Part shown: piece after piece, positions 45,304 through 56,135 of the stretch | How positions within the stretch are numbered: the first letter of the stretch is position 1 | Layout of the letters: each line of letters opens with the position of its first letter | From: Heloderma charlesbogerti | Lineage: Eukaryota; Chordata; Lepidosauria; Squamata; Helodermatidae | Assembly: GCA_026122225.1 (NCBI GenBank) | Contig: JANEZZ010002243.1 | Coordinates: 613,501 to 677,500, forward strand | Length of the DNA: 64,000 nt | Reading direction: 5' to 3' | Position numbers and translations under genes: made by a program | The notes under the pieces: model-generated | The model's database searches: none | The model's input: only the letters and a program-made list of their open reading frames with translations | What the model was told of the DNA's origin: nothing

Positions 45304-45797
45304 ATGGTTGTTCAGATATTAAATAAGGATGGAAAAATTATAACAGATGACAAAGAAAAGGCAGAGGTGCTCAATTCCTACTTTGGCTCAGTCTTCTCCC
45401 AAAAGAGGGTCTATGACCCCCCTGGCAAAGGTGAAGTACAGGCTGAAGGGGCAGGATTGCAGCTTGAGATCGATAGGCATATGGTCAAGGAACACCTAAT
45501 TACTTTGAATGAGTTCAAATCTCCAAGGCCAGATGAACTGCATCCTAGAGTAATAAAGGAACTGGCAGAAGAACTCTCAGAACCACTGTCTATTCTCTTT
45601 GAGAAATCATGGAGGACAGGTGAAGTGCCAGATGACTGGAGGAGGGCTAATGTTGTCCCTATCTTCAAAAAGGGTAAAGGAGGGGGGGAACCTGGGAACT
45701 ACAGACCAGTCAGTCTGACATCAATCCCTGGGAAAATTCTGGAGCAGATGATAAAGCAATCCATGTGTAAGCACCTTGAAAACAATGCAGTGATTAC
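45304..45797 (+). pseudogene. CR1 RT N-terminal fragment
   Basis: KAEVLNSYFGSVFS, SPRPDELHPRVIKELAEEL, DWRRANVVPIFKKG and GNYRPVSLTSIPGKILEQ are CR1 RT fingers motifs. The frame runs straight into the hAT insertion and resumes beyond it. Confidence 0.9.
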
Positions 45798-46445
45798 TAG
45801 GGGTGTACAAAACCCCGTTTACCTGGCTCCGCTGGGTTCTGCAGGTGGGGGGAGGAGATCCACTCCTCCCCTTGGAATCCTTGATGGTGGGGAGGTGATC
45901 CATTCCTCTCCCCCGGAATCCTGCCCGGCTGGCTGCGCTCTGCGGCCAGGCCGCGGAGCTGCCGGCCGGGCCAAACTGCAGCGGGGCCTCCAGCCGCTAC
46001 CGGACTGGTGAGGACGCAAATGGCGTCCTGAGTAGGGGATGCCATTTGTGTCCCTATGGTAGCCCATGATAGCCTATGTAAATATTTACATAGCTTATCA
46101 CGGCTAAAGCAGGGATGCAAATGGCATCCCCTACGCCATTTGCGTTCCTATTTTATCTGTGATAGGCTATGTAAATATTTATGTAGCCTATCACGGGCTA
46201 CCTTAGGGACACAAATGGCGTCCCCTACTCAGGATGCTATTTGCATCCGCACCAGCCTGGCAGCAGCCGGAGCTGCCGCCGCCACCACCGGAGCCGAAGC
46301 CGCCGCTGGAGCCGCAGCCAGGTAGGCTCCGTTTTGCGGGGCTTTCACGGGGTGGGGGGCTCCGTTCCGCCACAGATTCCAGGGGGCCGAATTCACTGGA
46401 ATTCGTCCCCCCTGGGATCCGTGGCAGAATTCTCTAACATCCCTA
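45798..46445 (+). mobile_element. hAT foldback element type II in CR1 RT
   Basis: 648 bp, TAGGGGTG...CATCCCTA, perfect duplication GTGATTAC (45790-45797 and 46446-46453). Palindromes at about 46070-46103 and 46155-46197 on GATAGGCTATGTAAATATT. The right arm has a CCAGGTAGGC donor-like site near 46318 with no ATG module. Confidence 0.93.
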
Positions 46446-47630
46446 GTGATTACTCGAAGCCAAAATGGATTTGTCAAAAACAAGTCCTGCCAGACAAATC
46501 TGATCTCATTTTTTGATCAAGTAACCTCCCTTGTAGACTGTGGGAATGCTGTAGACATCATATACCTCGACTTCAGCAAAGCTTTCAACAAAGTGCCCCA
46601 TGATATGCTGATGAGCAAACTAGCTCAAAGTGGGCTAGATGAGACAACCATCTGGTGGATCCAAAGTTGGCTACAGAATTGGACTCAAAGAGTGCTTATC
46701 AATGGGACCTTCTCAAACTGGGGAGAGGTAACGAGTGGGGTACTGCAGGGCTCAGTCCTGGGCCCAGTGCTCTTCAACATTTTTATTAATGACTTGGAGG
46801 AGGAGGTGCAGGGAATGCTGATCAAATTTGCAGATGACACAAAATTGGGAGGGATAGCTAATACTTTGGAAGACAGAAACAAAATTCAAAGTGATCTGGA
46901 TAGACTGGAGCGCTGGGCAGAAAACAACAGAATGTCATTTAATAGGGCTAAATGCCAAGTTGTGCACCTAGGAAAAAGAAACCAAATGCACAGTTACAAG
47001 ATGGGGGATATGTGGCTCAACAATACTACAACCGAGAAGGATCTTGGAATTGTTGTCGATCACAAGCTGAATATGAGCCAACAATGTGATGTGGCTGCAA
47101 AAAAGGCAAATGCTCTTTTGGGCTGCATTCATAGAAGCATAGCTTCCAAATCCTGGGAAGTCCTAGTTCCCCTCTACTCAGCACTGGTTAGGTCCCATCT
47201 GGAATACTGTGTGCAGTTCTGGGCACCACACTTGAAGAAGGATGCAGACAAACTGGAAAGGGTTCAGAGGAGGGCAACAAAGACGATCAGGGGACTGGAA
47301 ACAAAGCCCTCTGAAGAGAGACTGAAAGAACTGGGCATGATTAGTCTTGAGAAGAGAAGATTGAGGAGAGATAAGATAGCACTCTTCAAGTACTTGAAAG
47401 GGTGTCACAGAGAGGAAGGCCAGGATCTCTTCTCGATCATCCCAGAGTGCAGGACACAGAATAATGGGCTCAAGTTACAGGAAGCCAGATTCCAGCTGAA
47501 CATCAGGAGAAACTTCCTGACTGTTAGAGCAATACGACAATGGAACCAATTCCCTAGGGAGGTATTGGGCTCTCCCACGCTGGTGACGTTCAAGATGAGG
47601 CTGGACAGCCATCTGTCAGGGATGCTCTGA
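46446..47630 (+). pseudogene. CR1 RT catalytic and C-terminal fragment
   Basis: 394-residue open frame. SQNGFVKNKSCQTNL, motif A YLDFSKAFNKV (Asp42), motif B SGVLQGSVLGPVLFNIFIND, motif C FADD at residues 128-131 (46827-46838), then the CR1 C-terminal domain with ALVRSHLEYCVQFW and NQFPREVLGSPTL, stopping at the usual place. The catalytic residues are intact but separated from the fingers by the hAT insertion. Confidence 0.92.
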
Positions 47631-47722
47631 CTTGGATTCCTGCATTAAGCAGGGGGTTGGACTCAATGGCCTTGTAGACTCCTTCCAACCCTACTATTCT
47701 ATGATTCTATGATTCTATATAT

Positions 47723-48051
47723 CAGGGACTAGACTCTCAATAGGATGGTGGGGATGTAGAGGATTTTATGAAGTGGGAGTGATAGAAGACCAATTTGTTC
47801 CCTTGATTTTGGAAAGTGTCATAATGGGGCCCAACATCCAGATAAATGTAGTTGAAAGAAACCAGCCTACATAATAATGATGTTTTGGGGAGAGATTTTA
47901 CTCCATAGGTGGAGGGAAAAGAGAGAGTGGCTGAAGAACTTATAAGTGATGAGAAGGACCCTGAGGAAGTAACTAAGGAGATAGGAAGCGCAGATGGTAC
48001 AAATCAAATGTATCCATTTATATAGATAAGGATCTGGGGAAAGTGTTTGAC
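47723..48051. other. Anonymous sequence
   Basis: No feature recognised. Confidence 0.35.
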
Positions 48052-48059
48052 TTTCTGAG

Positions 48060-48536
48060 TAGGGATGGGCAAAAGTCCCTTACCTGTCCTCAAAGCTTGC
48101 TTCGTGGTGGGGGGGAGGCGCTTCGCTTCTCCTCCTGAAGTTCATGCGAGGGGGGAGAGGCACCCCGCATTGCCCGGCCGAAATTCAGGCCAGAGGGGAG
48201 GCGCCCCATCCCTCGCCGGCAAAATTCAGGCAGGGTAGAAGCGCCCCATCTACCCGGCCGCGAAAAAAAAAGTAAAAAAACAACAACACACCCCCGTGAT
48301 AGGCTACGTAACGATTTACGTAGCCTATCATTGCTAGATTTCCAAAGTCAGCCGTGATAGGCTACATAAATTGTCACGTAGCCTATCACGGGTGACTTTG
48401 AAAAAAAAAAAAGCGCGTACGCAAATGGCGGCCCCCATAGGGCGCCGCCATTTGCATTCCTTATTTGGTCCCTGTAGTCTACGTAAAGATTTACGTAGAC
48501 TACGGCGAAAATAAAGGCAACGCTCCCCCATCCCTA
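48060..48536 (+). mobile_element. hAT half-element with intact ends and duplication
   Basis: 477 bp, TAGGGATGG...CCATCCCTA, perfect duplication TTTCTGAG (48052-48059 and 48537-48544). Contains only the left arm and the first central hairpin of a foldback element; the sequence jumps from AAAGGCAACGCT to CCCCCATCCCTA. CArG box CCTTATTTGG at 48459-48468. Same breakpoint as 9406-9857. Confidence 0.93.
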
Positions 48537-48544
48537 TTTCTGAG

Positions 48545-49169
48545 TGAAGAGAGTTTCAAACAGGAGATTTCAATTGATCCTAGTTTACAATGGGTCAGAT
48601 AATGTACTGGTGAACCAGAGGTTCCAAAACCTGAATTCAGATAGAATGGGATATATTTTATAAGACGGGCAGGGGAAGGAAGAAAATATAGCTGAAATTC
48701 CTGACTTGCTACTAGTATGTAATAAAAAGAATGGGTTGGACCAGTTACAGTGGTATGAAAAAAATTAACTTGGTGATAAGGAGAAAATCCTAGAAGTGGT
48801 GAAGGAGTACTGTAACATTTTCAGCAATAAACCAAGTAGGACTGATTTAGCAGTCCATGGAACAGATCCTTGAAATCATCCACCAGTACATTTAAGATCA
48901 TGTTCCAACAACAAACTGTGTAGAAACCCAGTTTAAAGGTTGTAACAACATTCATAAATAATAAGCTTTCTTGTTTCAGTTCTTTTCAGTAACATACTAT
49001 ATATCTTTGTTTACTTTCCTGATACCTCTACTCTGCTTTGCCTCACTCTGAATGACCAGCTACCTTAGGGGAAAAGGGGTATTTTAAATAAAGGGGTGAG
49101 TAAAGTGAAGGAAGAGATCGCCCCGTGGTGAGGGAGGATTCTCCACATTTGAGGATGGGGTGGGATTGC
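48545..49169. other. Anonymous AT-rich sequence
   Basis: No feature recognised. Confidence 0.35.
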
Positions 49170-49419
49170 AGGACATGGAATAATTGACTCAAATTACAGG
49201 AAGCCAGATTCTGGCTGAATGTCAGGAAAAACCTCCTGACTGTTAGAGCAATACAACATTGAAGCCAATTCCCTAGGGAGGTGGTGGGCTCTCCCACACT
49301 GGAGGCATTCAAGATGAGGCTGGACAGCCATCGGTCAGGGATGCTCTGACTTGGATTCCTGCATTGAGCAGGCGGTTGGAATCAGTGGTCTTCTAACCCT
49401 ACTATTCTATGATTCTATG
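49170..49419 (+). mobile_element. CR1 LINE 3' fragment
   Basis: Last part of the CR1 C-terminal domain (KPDSG/NVRKNLLTVRAIQH-like with stops, GSPTLEAFKMRLDS) plus 3' UTR and an ATTCTATGATTCTATG tail. Confidence 0.88.
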
Positions 49420-49909
49420 CCCCAGTGCAGAGGGCCCCACTCTAAGGAGAGGTTCCCAACATATGGAGTGCTGGCAAATGGAAAAGGGACAGAGCCTGGG
49501 GTAGAGGCTTGGCAGGCCAAAGGTTCTCCATGCCAGCTTTACAATATTGTTTTCTAGCCAAATATGGATGGAGGCCATTGCTGTGTTGCTATTTAGGAAA
49601 AAAAAGAAACCTTGCAGAAACATGGCTTCTTCCCCTTTTTGCATCTTAACAATTGCTCATATAAGTCCAAACTTAGACCAAAGTTAAGTAGCCCAAATGG
49701 ACAGTTAATTTGAGTCATGGATGGTGGCTGTGCAATCATAAATGACCAAGATATTGCCAATTTTCTGGACAAGGTTGTGGCCATTTCGAATGTCCCCACC
49801 TCCCCCTGCCTTTGTGGTCATGGCAACATGTGAATTCTGAACCACGGGGAGGGGGAGCTTCTTTGTGAACGTCTGAATATCATATCACAAATTTCCCAAA
49901 GGAAAGCCA
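49420..49909. other. Anonymous sequence
   Basis: No feature recognised before the BovB-D duplication. Confidence 0.35.
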
Positions 49910-51080
49910 ATTGCTCCCTTGTTGTTGTTGTTGTTGTTCAGTCGTTCAGTCCTGTCCGACTCTTCGTGACCCCATGGACCACAGCACACCAGGCCTTCCT
50001 GTCCTGCGCTCTCTCCCGGAGTGTGCTCAAGTTCATATTCATTGCATCGGTGATGCTATCTAGCCATCTCATCCTCTGCTGTCCCCTTCTCCTTTCGCCT
50101 TCAGTCTTTCCCAGCATCAGGGTCTTTTCCAGGGAGTTTTCTCTTCGCATTAGGTGGCCAAAATATTTCAGCTTCAGCTTCAGTATCTGTCCTTCCGATG
50201 AGCAGTCAGGGTTGATTTCCTTTAGGATGGACTGATTTGACCTCCTTGCAGTCCAGGGACTTGTAAGAGTCTTCTCCAGCACCACAGTTCAAAGGCATCA
50301 ATTCTTCGGCACTCAGCCTTCCTTACAGTCCAGCTCACAGCCATATGTTGCTACAGGGCAAACCATAGTTTTGATTATATGAACCTTTGTCAGCAAGGTG
50401 ATGTCTCTGCTTCTTACTATGCTGTCTAGGTTTGCCATAGCTTTCCTCCCAAGGAGCAAGCGTCTTTTAATTTCATGGCTGCAGTCACCGTCTGCAGTGA
50501 TCTTGGAGCCCAAGAAAATAAAATCTGTCACTGCTTCCAATTCTTCCCCTTCTATATGCTAGGAAGTGATGGGGCCAGATCAGATGCCATGATATTAGTT
50601 TCTTTAATGTTGAGTTTCAAACCAGCTTTTGCAAACTTTTAAACAGCTGGAATACTGTCATCTCTGCTAGCTTTGTTGTTAGTAGGGGTGCACGAAAGCC
50701 ACTTACCTGGTCTCGCAGCTTGCTTCGTGGTGGGAGGGAGGCACTTCGCTACTCCCCCAAAGTTCAGGCTGGGGGGGAGGCTTCCCTCCTTGTCCGGCTG
50801 AAATTCAGGCCGGGGGGGGAGGCTTCCCGCCTCGCCCGGCCGAAATTCAGGCCGGGAAGGAGGCACCTCACCTCGCCCGGCCACGAAATAAAAAGTTAAA
50901 AAAAAAATGCCCCCGTGATAGGCTACGTGACGATTAATGTAGCCTATCATGGCTAGATCTGCAAAGTCAGCCATGACAGGCTACGTTAATCGTCACGTAG
51001 TCTATCACGGGTGACTTTAAAAAAAAAAAAAAAAGCACGTACGCAAATGGTGTTCCCCATAGGGAGCCACCATTCGCGTT

Positions 51081-51139
51081 CCTTATTTGGTCGCTGTAGT
51101 CTACGTAATCTTTACGTAGACTACAGCGACCAAATAAGG
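51081..51139. promoter_or_regulatory. Central hairpin with two CArG boxes
   Basis: CCTTATTTGG and CCAAATAAGG mirror each other across GTAGTCTACGTAATC/TTTACGTAGACTAC. Motif match only. Confidence 0.4.
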
Positions 51140-51337
51140 AATGTGAATGGCGGCTCCCTATGGGGGCCACCATTAGCCGTACGAGCTTTTTTTTTTTTTT
51201 TAAGTCACCCGTGATAGGCTACGTGACGATTTACGTAGCCTATCACGGCTGACTTTGCAAATCTAGCCGTGATAGGCTACTTTAATCATCACGTAGCCTA
51301 TCACGGGGGCGTTGTTTTTTTTTTTACTTTTATTGGA

Positions 51338-51444
51338 ATGGCGGCGGCAGCAGCCGGTCGAAAGACCGGCTGCTGCCTCTGCCCCTGTGGAAGGCCTGCT
51401 GAACCGCCGCCGGGACCCACCGCCGGGAGGGACATTCGGGAAAG
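51338..51444 (+). other. ATG-to-splice-donor module (type I, open)
   Basis: ATGG (G at -3), 35 open codons plus two bases, then AAG|GTAAGT. Starts M-A-A-A-A-A-G-R-K-T-G, ends G-R-D-I-R-E. Codon 8 keeps the presumed ancestral CGA. In-frame TAA spans the donor. Confidence 0.48.
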
Positions 51445-51930
51445 GTAAGTCCCATCCCGAGGGGGGCAGGGGGCAGGGGGGCAGAGAATTTCTCCCCGAA
51501 ACTACTTTGGGGGGTCGAATACATTGGCACTCGCCCCCCCGAAGTTTTGGGAAGAAATTCTCCCCCATCCCTAGTTGTTAGTAATGCTTCCTAAGGCCCA
51601 CTTGATCTCACTTTTGAGGATGTCTGGCTCAAATTCAGTGACCACACTATCATGGCTATCATGGCTATCAGGGACATTCAGATCTTTCCTGTATAGTTCT
51701 TCTGTGTATTCTTTCCACCTCTTCTTAATCTCATCTGCTTCTGTTAGGTCCCTGCCTTCTTTGTCCTTTATCATGCCCGTCTTTGCACAAAACGTTCCGT
51801 TGAGATCTCCGATTTTCTTGAAAAGATCTCTAGTCTTTCCCATTCTATTGTTTTCCTCGATTTCTTTGCATTGTTCATTGAAGAAGGCCTTCTTGTCTCT
51901 CCTTGCTATTCTCTGAAACTCTGCATTTAG

Positions 51931-52754
51931 TAGGGATGAACAAATCCCTTACCTGGCTCCACACAGGGTCATCTGTGGTGGGGGGAGGCACTCCGTCCCT
52001 CCCCCCAGAATCTTGCCCGGCCGGCTCTGCTCCGCGGCCAAGCCGCGGAGCCGCCGGCCGGCTCAACCCGCCCACAGCCGGATATCCGGCCGCTGGGCAG
52101 CGCTGCAGGGACGCAAATGGCGGCTGTCATAGCCACCGCCATTTGCATCCCTGTATTGAGCCATGATAGGCTACGTAAATATTTACGTAGCCTATCATGG
52201 CAGGGGGGAAAACCCCAGTGTACGCAAATGGCGGTAGCCGCAGCCGTTTGCATATGCTGGGGTTTCCCCCCCCCCCCGCCGTGATAGGCTACATAAATAC
52301 TTACATAGCCTATCACAGCAGGGGGGGGGAAACCCAGTGTATGCAAATGGCGGTAGCTGCCGCCATTTGTGTATGCTGCGGGTTCCCCCCCTCCTCCCGT
52401 GATAGGCTACGTAAATACTTACGTAGCCTATCATGGCCTCTGCAGGGACGCAAATGGCATCCCTGCATTAGCTGTTATAGGCTATGTAAGTATTTAAGTA
52501 GCCTATCATGGCTAGGAAGAGGAGGAAGCGAATGGCGGCCAGGACGGCTGCCATTCGCAAGGCAGTGAGGATGGGAGCAGGTAAGTGCTCCGTTTCGCGT
52601 GCCTTTTGTGGGTTGGTGGCAGTGGGGACTTTGTCCCACACGCCTTTCGTGGGGTGGGGGGGTGGGGGCTTTGTTCTGCAACGGATTTTGAGGGGCTGAA
52701 TGCACTGACATTCGGCCTCACTGAGATCCGTCGCAGAATTCTCTGATATCCCTA
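51931..52754 (+). mobile_element. hAT foldback element type II in BovB-D
   Basis: 824 bp, TAGGGATG...TATCCCTA, duplication GCATTTAG (51923-51930) / GCATTCAG (52755-52762), with the empty site CTGCATTCAGTTGG in BovB-B near 15760. Four tandem palindromes on GATAGGCTACGTAAATA, separated by GCAAATGGCGG hairpins. Near the right end an ATGGCGGCCAGG frame is open to GCAG|GTAAGT near 52578. Confidence 0.92.
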
Positions 52755-53270
52755 GCATTCAGTTGGATATATCTTCCCCTTTCTCCCTTGCTTTTTGCTT
52801 CCCTTCTTTCCTCAGCTACTTGTAAAGCCTCATCAGACAGCCACTTGGCTTTCTTGCATTTCTTTTTATTTGGGATGGATTAAGTTGCTGCCTCCTGAAC
52901 AATGTTATGGACCTCCATCTATAGTTCCTCAGGCACTCTATCAGGTCTAATCACTGAAATCTATTCCTCACCTCCACTGTATATTCATCAGGGATATGAC
53001 TTAGGTCATACCTGAATGGTTTAGTGGGTTTCCCTACGTTCTTCAATTTAAGCCAAAATTTTGCAAGAAGCAGCTCATGATCTGAGCCACAGTCAGCTCC
53101 AGGCCTTATTTTTACTGACTGTATACAGCTTCTCCATCTTTGGCTGCAAAAGACATAATCAATTTGATTTTGATTTTGACCATCTGGTGATGTCCATGTG
53201 TAGAGTCACCTCTTGTGCTGTTGGAAAAGAGTGTTTGCTATGATCAGCGTGTTCTCTTGGCAAAACTCTA

Positions 53271-53747
53271 TTAGCCTTTGTACTGCCTCATTTGTACACC
53301 AAGGCCATGCTTGCCTGTTATCCCGGTGATTTCTTGACTTCCTAGTTCAGCATTCCAATCCCCTATGATGAAGAGGACATCTTTTTTTGGAGTTAGTTCT
53401 AGAAGGTGTTGTAGGTCTTCATAGAACTGATCAACCTCAGCTTCTTCGGCATCAGTGGTTGGGGCATACACTTGAATTACTGTGATGTTGAATGGTTTGC
53501 CTTGGATTCGTACTGAGATCATTCTGTTGTTTTTGAGATTGTACCCTAGTCCTGCTTTTCCCACCCTTTTGTTGACTATGAGTGCTACTCCATTTCTTCT
53601 AAGGGATTCTTGCCCACAGTAGTAGATATGATGGTCACCTGAATTAAATTCGCCCATGCTTGTCCATTTTAGTTTGCTGATTCCCAAGATGTCGATGTTC
53701 AGTCTTGCCATCTCATGTTTGACCACCTCCATCTTACCTTGATTCAT
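53271..53747 (-). pseudogene. BovB-D endonuclease fragment
   Basis: 158 residues: MNQGKMEVVKHEMARLN, DILGISKLKWTSMGEF, YYCGQESLRRNG, QVYAPTTDAEEAEVDQ and IIGDWNAELGSQ with the catalytic Asp kept. Ends where sequence loss shifts the frame near 53290. Confidence 0.87.
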
Positions 53748-53792
53748 TGATCTTACATTCCAGGTTCCTAAACAATATTGTTCTTTACAGCA

Positions 53793-54095
53793 TCAGACTT
53801 TCTTTTCACCACCAGACACATCCACAGCTGAGTGTCCTTTCGGCTTTGGCCCAGCCATTTCACTCTTTCTGGCACTACTTGGAAATTCCCTCTGCTCTTC
53901 CCCAGTAGTATATTGGACACCTTCCGACCTGAGGGGCTCATCTTCCGGCATCATATCTTTTAGCATTGTGATACGTTCCATGGGGTTTTCTTGGCAAGAA
54001 TACTGGAGTGGGTTGCCATTTCCTTCTCCAGTGGACCACATTTTGTCAGAACTCTCCACCATGACCTGTCCATCTTGGGTGGCCCTGCATGGCAT
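53793..54095 (-). pseudogene. BovB-D ORF2 N-terminal leader
   Basis: 100 residues starting MPCRATQDGQV, with WSTGEGNGNPLQYSCQENPM and AVDVSGGEKK, colinear with BovB-B. A frame break separates it from the endonuclease. Confidence 0.85.
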
Positions 54096-54226
54096 AGCTT
54101 ATGGCTTCACTGAGTTACGCAAGCCCCTTCACCACAACAAGGCAGTGATCCATGAAGGGGGATTGCTCCCTTACTACATCACCATTCTGGTTCGATTGGT
54201 TTAATAGTGCTTGACATTGTTTTTAC

Positions 54227-55124
54227 TAGGGCTGTGCACCACTTTGGCCCAATGCCCAAAAACCCTGAGTCGAAGTGGGCTGCTTCAGGTCAATTTGAGC
54301 CCCTTCCGAGGTGAAGTGGAGGGAGCATGAAGTGGCCCAGAGTGGGTCTGGGGTTCTTCAAAGCACTCAGTGTGCTTTGGAGCTTCGGCACCCCTGGCCC
54401 AGCCACTCCAGGTCCTTACCTGAGCCGCCACTGCTTCTTCAACCACCACCATCGCCATTGCTGCCACCACCAACACCACCTCCTCCGTCAGTGCCACCGC
54501 TACCACCATCCTTGTCGCTGCCACCATCCTCACCACCACCGCTGCCCTCCTTGCTGTTGCCAATGCCGCTCTCCTTGCCCACATCCTCACTGCCGTCCTT
54601 CTCTGCCACTGTCCTCGCCACTGCCAACTCCTGAGACCTGGACGCATGTGCCAACTCTTATTGCAGGGAGCCGCCATTTTGGAAATGGCAACTTCCAGGA
54701 AGTGGTGACTTCCATGGCGGTTCCCTGCAGTAAGAGTCGGCATGCACGTCCAGGCCTCAGGAGTTGGCGGCGACGAGGATGGTGGTGGAGAAGGTGGTGG
54801 TGGAGACGGCGAGGATGGTGGCGAGGACAGTGGCCGTGGGGATGATGGCAGCAGTGGCGAGGATGGCGATGTTGGTGGCGGCAGAGGAGGAGGCGAGGAC
54901 GGTGGTGAAGAGGGTGGCAGAGGAGGAGGCGGTGGCGGCAAGGTAAGGGGGTTTGCATGGGGGCATTGGAGGGGACCCAAAGTGGCGTTGAACATCCAAA
55001 TCCTGTTTTGGGTTTGGGGTCTAGTTGGGTTGGGGGGGCTGAATCTGCCCGAGCTGAATCAGGCCCACCTCAGAAGCCATGAAGAGGCTTGTGAGTTGGA
55101 TCTGGGGGTCCCTGCACAGCCCTA
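54227..55124. mobile_element. hAT foldback element with GAGGATGGTGGC-type arms
   Basis: 898 bp, TAGGGCTG...CAGCCCTA, duplication GTTTTTAC (54219-54226) / ATTTTTAC (55125-55132). Both arms are CCACCATC/GATGGTGG-rich low-complexity tracts in inverted order around a GGAAATGGCAACTTCC..GGAAGTGG core. Outward donor-like sites are CTTACCTGAGC near 54416 (minus) and GCAAGGTAAGG near 54940 (plus). The long frames on both strands are products of the trinucleotide-like tracts. Confidence 0.82.
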
Positions 55125-55164
55125 ATTTTTACTGTTTTAGTATAATTTTATATAAGTCACCTGG

Positions 55165-55430
55165 AGGACCCTTTTTCAGAACTTAGGACGCTGACTTACA
55201 CTGTGTCAATCCATTGTTCCATCTAGCTTATACTTAGGACGCTGACTTACACTGTGTCAATCCATTGGTCTATCTAGCTTATACTTACAACAGTGGCTGG
55301 CAACAACTCTCTGGGGTTTCGGGCAGGACCATTTCCTAGCCCTATCTGGAAATGCCAGGGATTGAACCCGGAACCTTCTGCATTGAAAACATGGGCTCTA
55401 CCACTGAACTGCAGCCCCGCCCAAAGGTAG
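55165..55430 (-). mobile_element. tRNA-derived SINE, reverse, with internal duplication
   Basis: On the minus strand: AGTTCAGTGGTAGAGCCC (A box), GGTTCAATCCC (B box), CCTGGCATTTCC, then ACACAGTGTAAGTCAGCG-type body. A unit of about 51 bp (CTTAGGACGCTGACTTACAC...) is duplicated in tandem at 55182-55286. Too diverged and lacking a cloverleaf for a tRNA gene. Confidence 0.72.
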
Positions 55431-56127
55431 TACAAACTGCCTTTGATCTCAAAGCTATTTACTACGTTTGGGGACATAAGTAGTATGTATTAGACATTTA
55501 ATCTACCCATCCACCCATCTATGTATACATACAGAATTAATCATTTGCCTTCGTATTTTGTTTATGCATATATTCAAGATGATCACGAGGAAAGCTAATA
55601 GAGGCTGAGGATCTAAACAGGGCAAGTTGTTACAAAAGAAAGAAGTAATTTGGGATAAAATGTGACTCACCATGCTTGCCATTTCAAGGGGCTCAGCTAT
55701 CTATTAAATTGAATAATTACACCCTAGTTCGCCATCTGTTTCTTGTTTTGCTGGCGAACAAGGACATGACACTACACAAGCAGATAATACTCAGTGAACC
55801 TCAGGATGCAAGAACATGTTCATTATGTAGGTAAATTAATTTAGTTATCTGGCCTTTGCACAAAGGACATTATTACAGCTGAGCAACGACCTCATCTGTT
55901 CTCAATGCAAAAGCTTATTTCCTGATAAGGTGCAAAACACACGCATGAAGTCTTCCGTCATATGCTCAAAGACCTTATCAGAATGGTATTCTGTATCAGT
56001 TCATAGAATTGGAAAAGCCCATGGATTGATCCTGATAAAATTCACTAACAGCATCCATTAGAAGTAGCATATTTTACAGCCCATTGGTATTTCCCCCCAT
56101 TATAAGAATAATTACAAATTAAACTTT
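55431..56127. other. Anonymous AT-rich sequence
   Basis: No feature recognised. Confidence 0.35.
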
Positions 56128-56135
56128 GTATTTAC

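Larger units (their letters stand above)
44510..47722 (+). mobile_element. CR1 LINE, 5'-truncated, one hAT insertion
   Basis: Carries a CR1 endonuclease remnant, RT and C-terminal domain and ends in repeated ATTCTATG octamers (about 47696-47717), the CR1 3' hallmark. The 5' start is uncertain because the bases after the hAT duplication at 44404 are not recognisably CR1. No target duplication, as usual for CR1. The hAT at 45798-46445 splits the RT. Frame breaks occur near 44700, 45130 and 45295. Confidence 0.93.
50683..51573 (+). mobile_element. hAT foldback element type I in BovB-D
   Basis: 891 bp, TAGGGGTG...CATCCCTA, perfect duplication GTTGTTAG (50675-50682 and 51574-51581). Full type I layout: three GC-rich CAGGCCGGG units, five palindromes, central hairpin with CArG boxes at 51081-51090 and 51130-51139, and outward donors CAGGTAAGT (minus, 50701-50709) and AAGGTAAGT (plus, 51442-51450). 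The most regular copy in the window. Confidence 0.94.
49921..54161 (-). mobile_element. BovB (RTE) LINE copy D, reaches 5' end, two hAT insertions
   Basis: Minus strand from the GTTGTTG..CAGTCG 3' end to the BovB 5' leader. It is flanked by an 11-bp duplication ATTGCTCCCTT (49910-49920 and 54162-54172). hAT elements lie at 50683-51573 and 51931-52754. A large internal deletion near 50630 removes the RT catalytic core, joining SAKAGLKLN-coding sequence to the NNKASGDD region. The 3' part keeps MEAVTDFIFLGSKITADGD and QRMRWLDSITDAMN. Confidence 0.93.

Noticed and set aside
54285..54999. Long proline/serine/histidine-rich and glycine-rich frames
   Set aside because: Translation of trinucleotide-like tracts inside a hAT element, open on both strands.
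55290..55430. tRNA-like A and B boxes
   Set aside because: No cloverleaf 3' half, diverged, repeated elsewhere: tRNA-derived SINE rather than tRNA gene.
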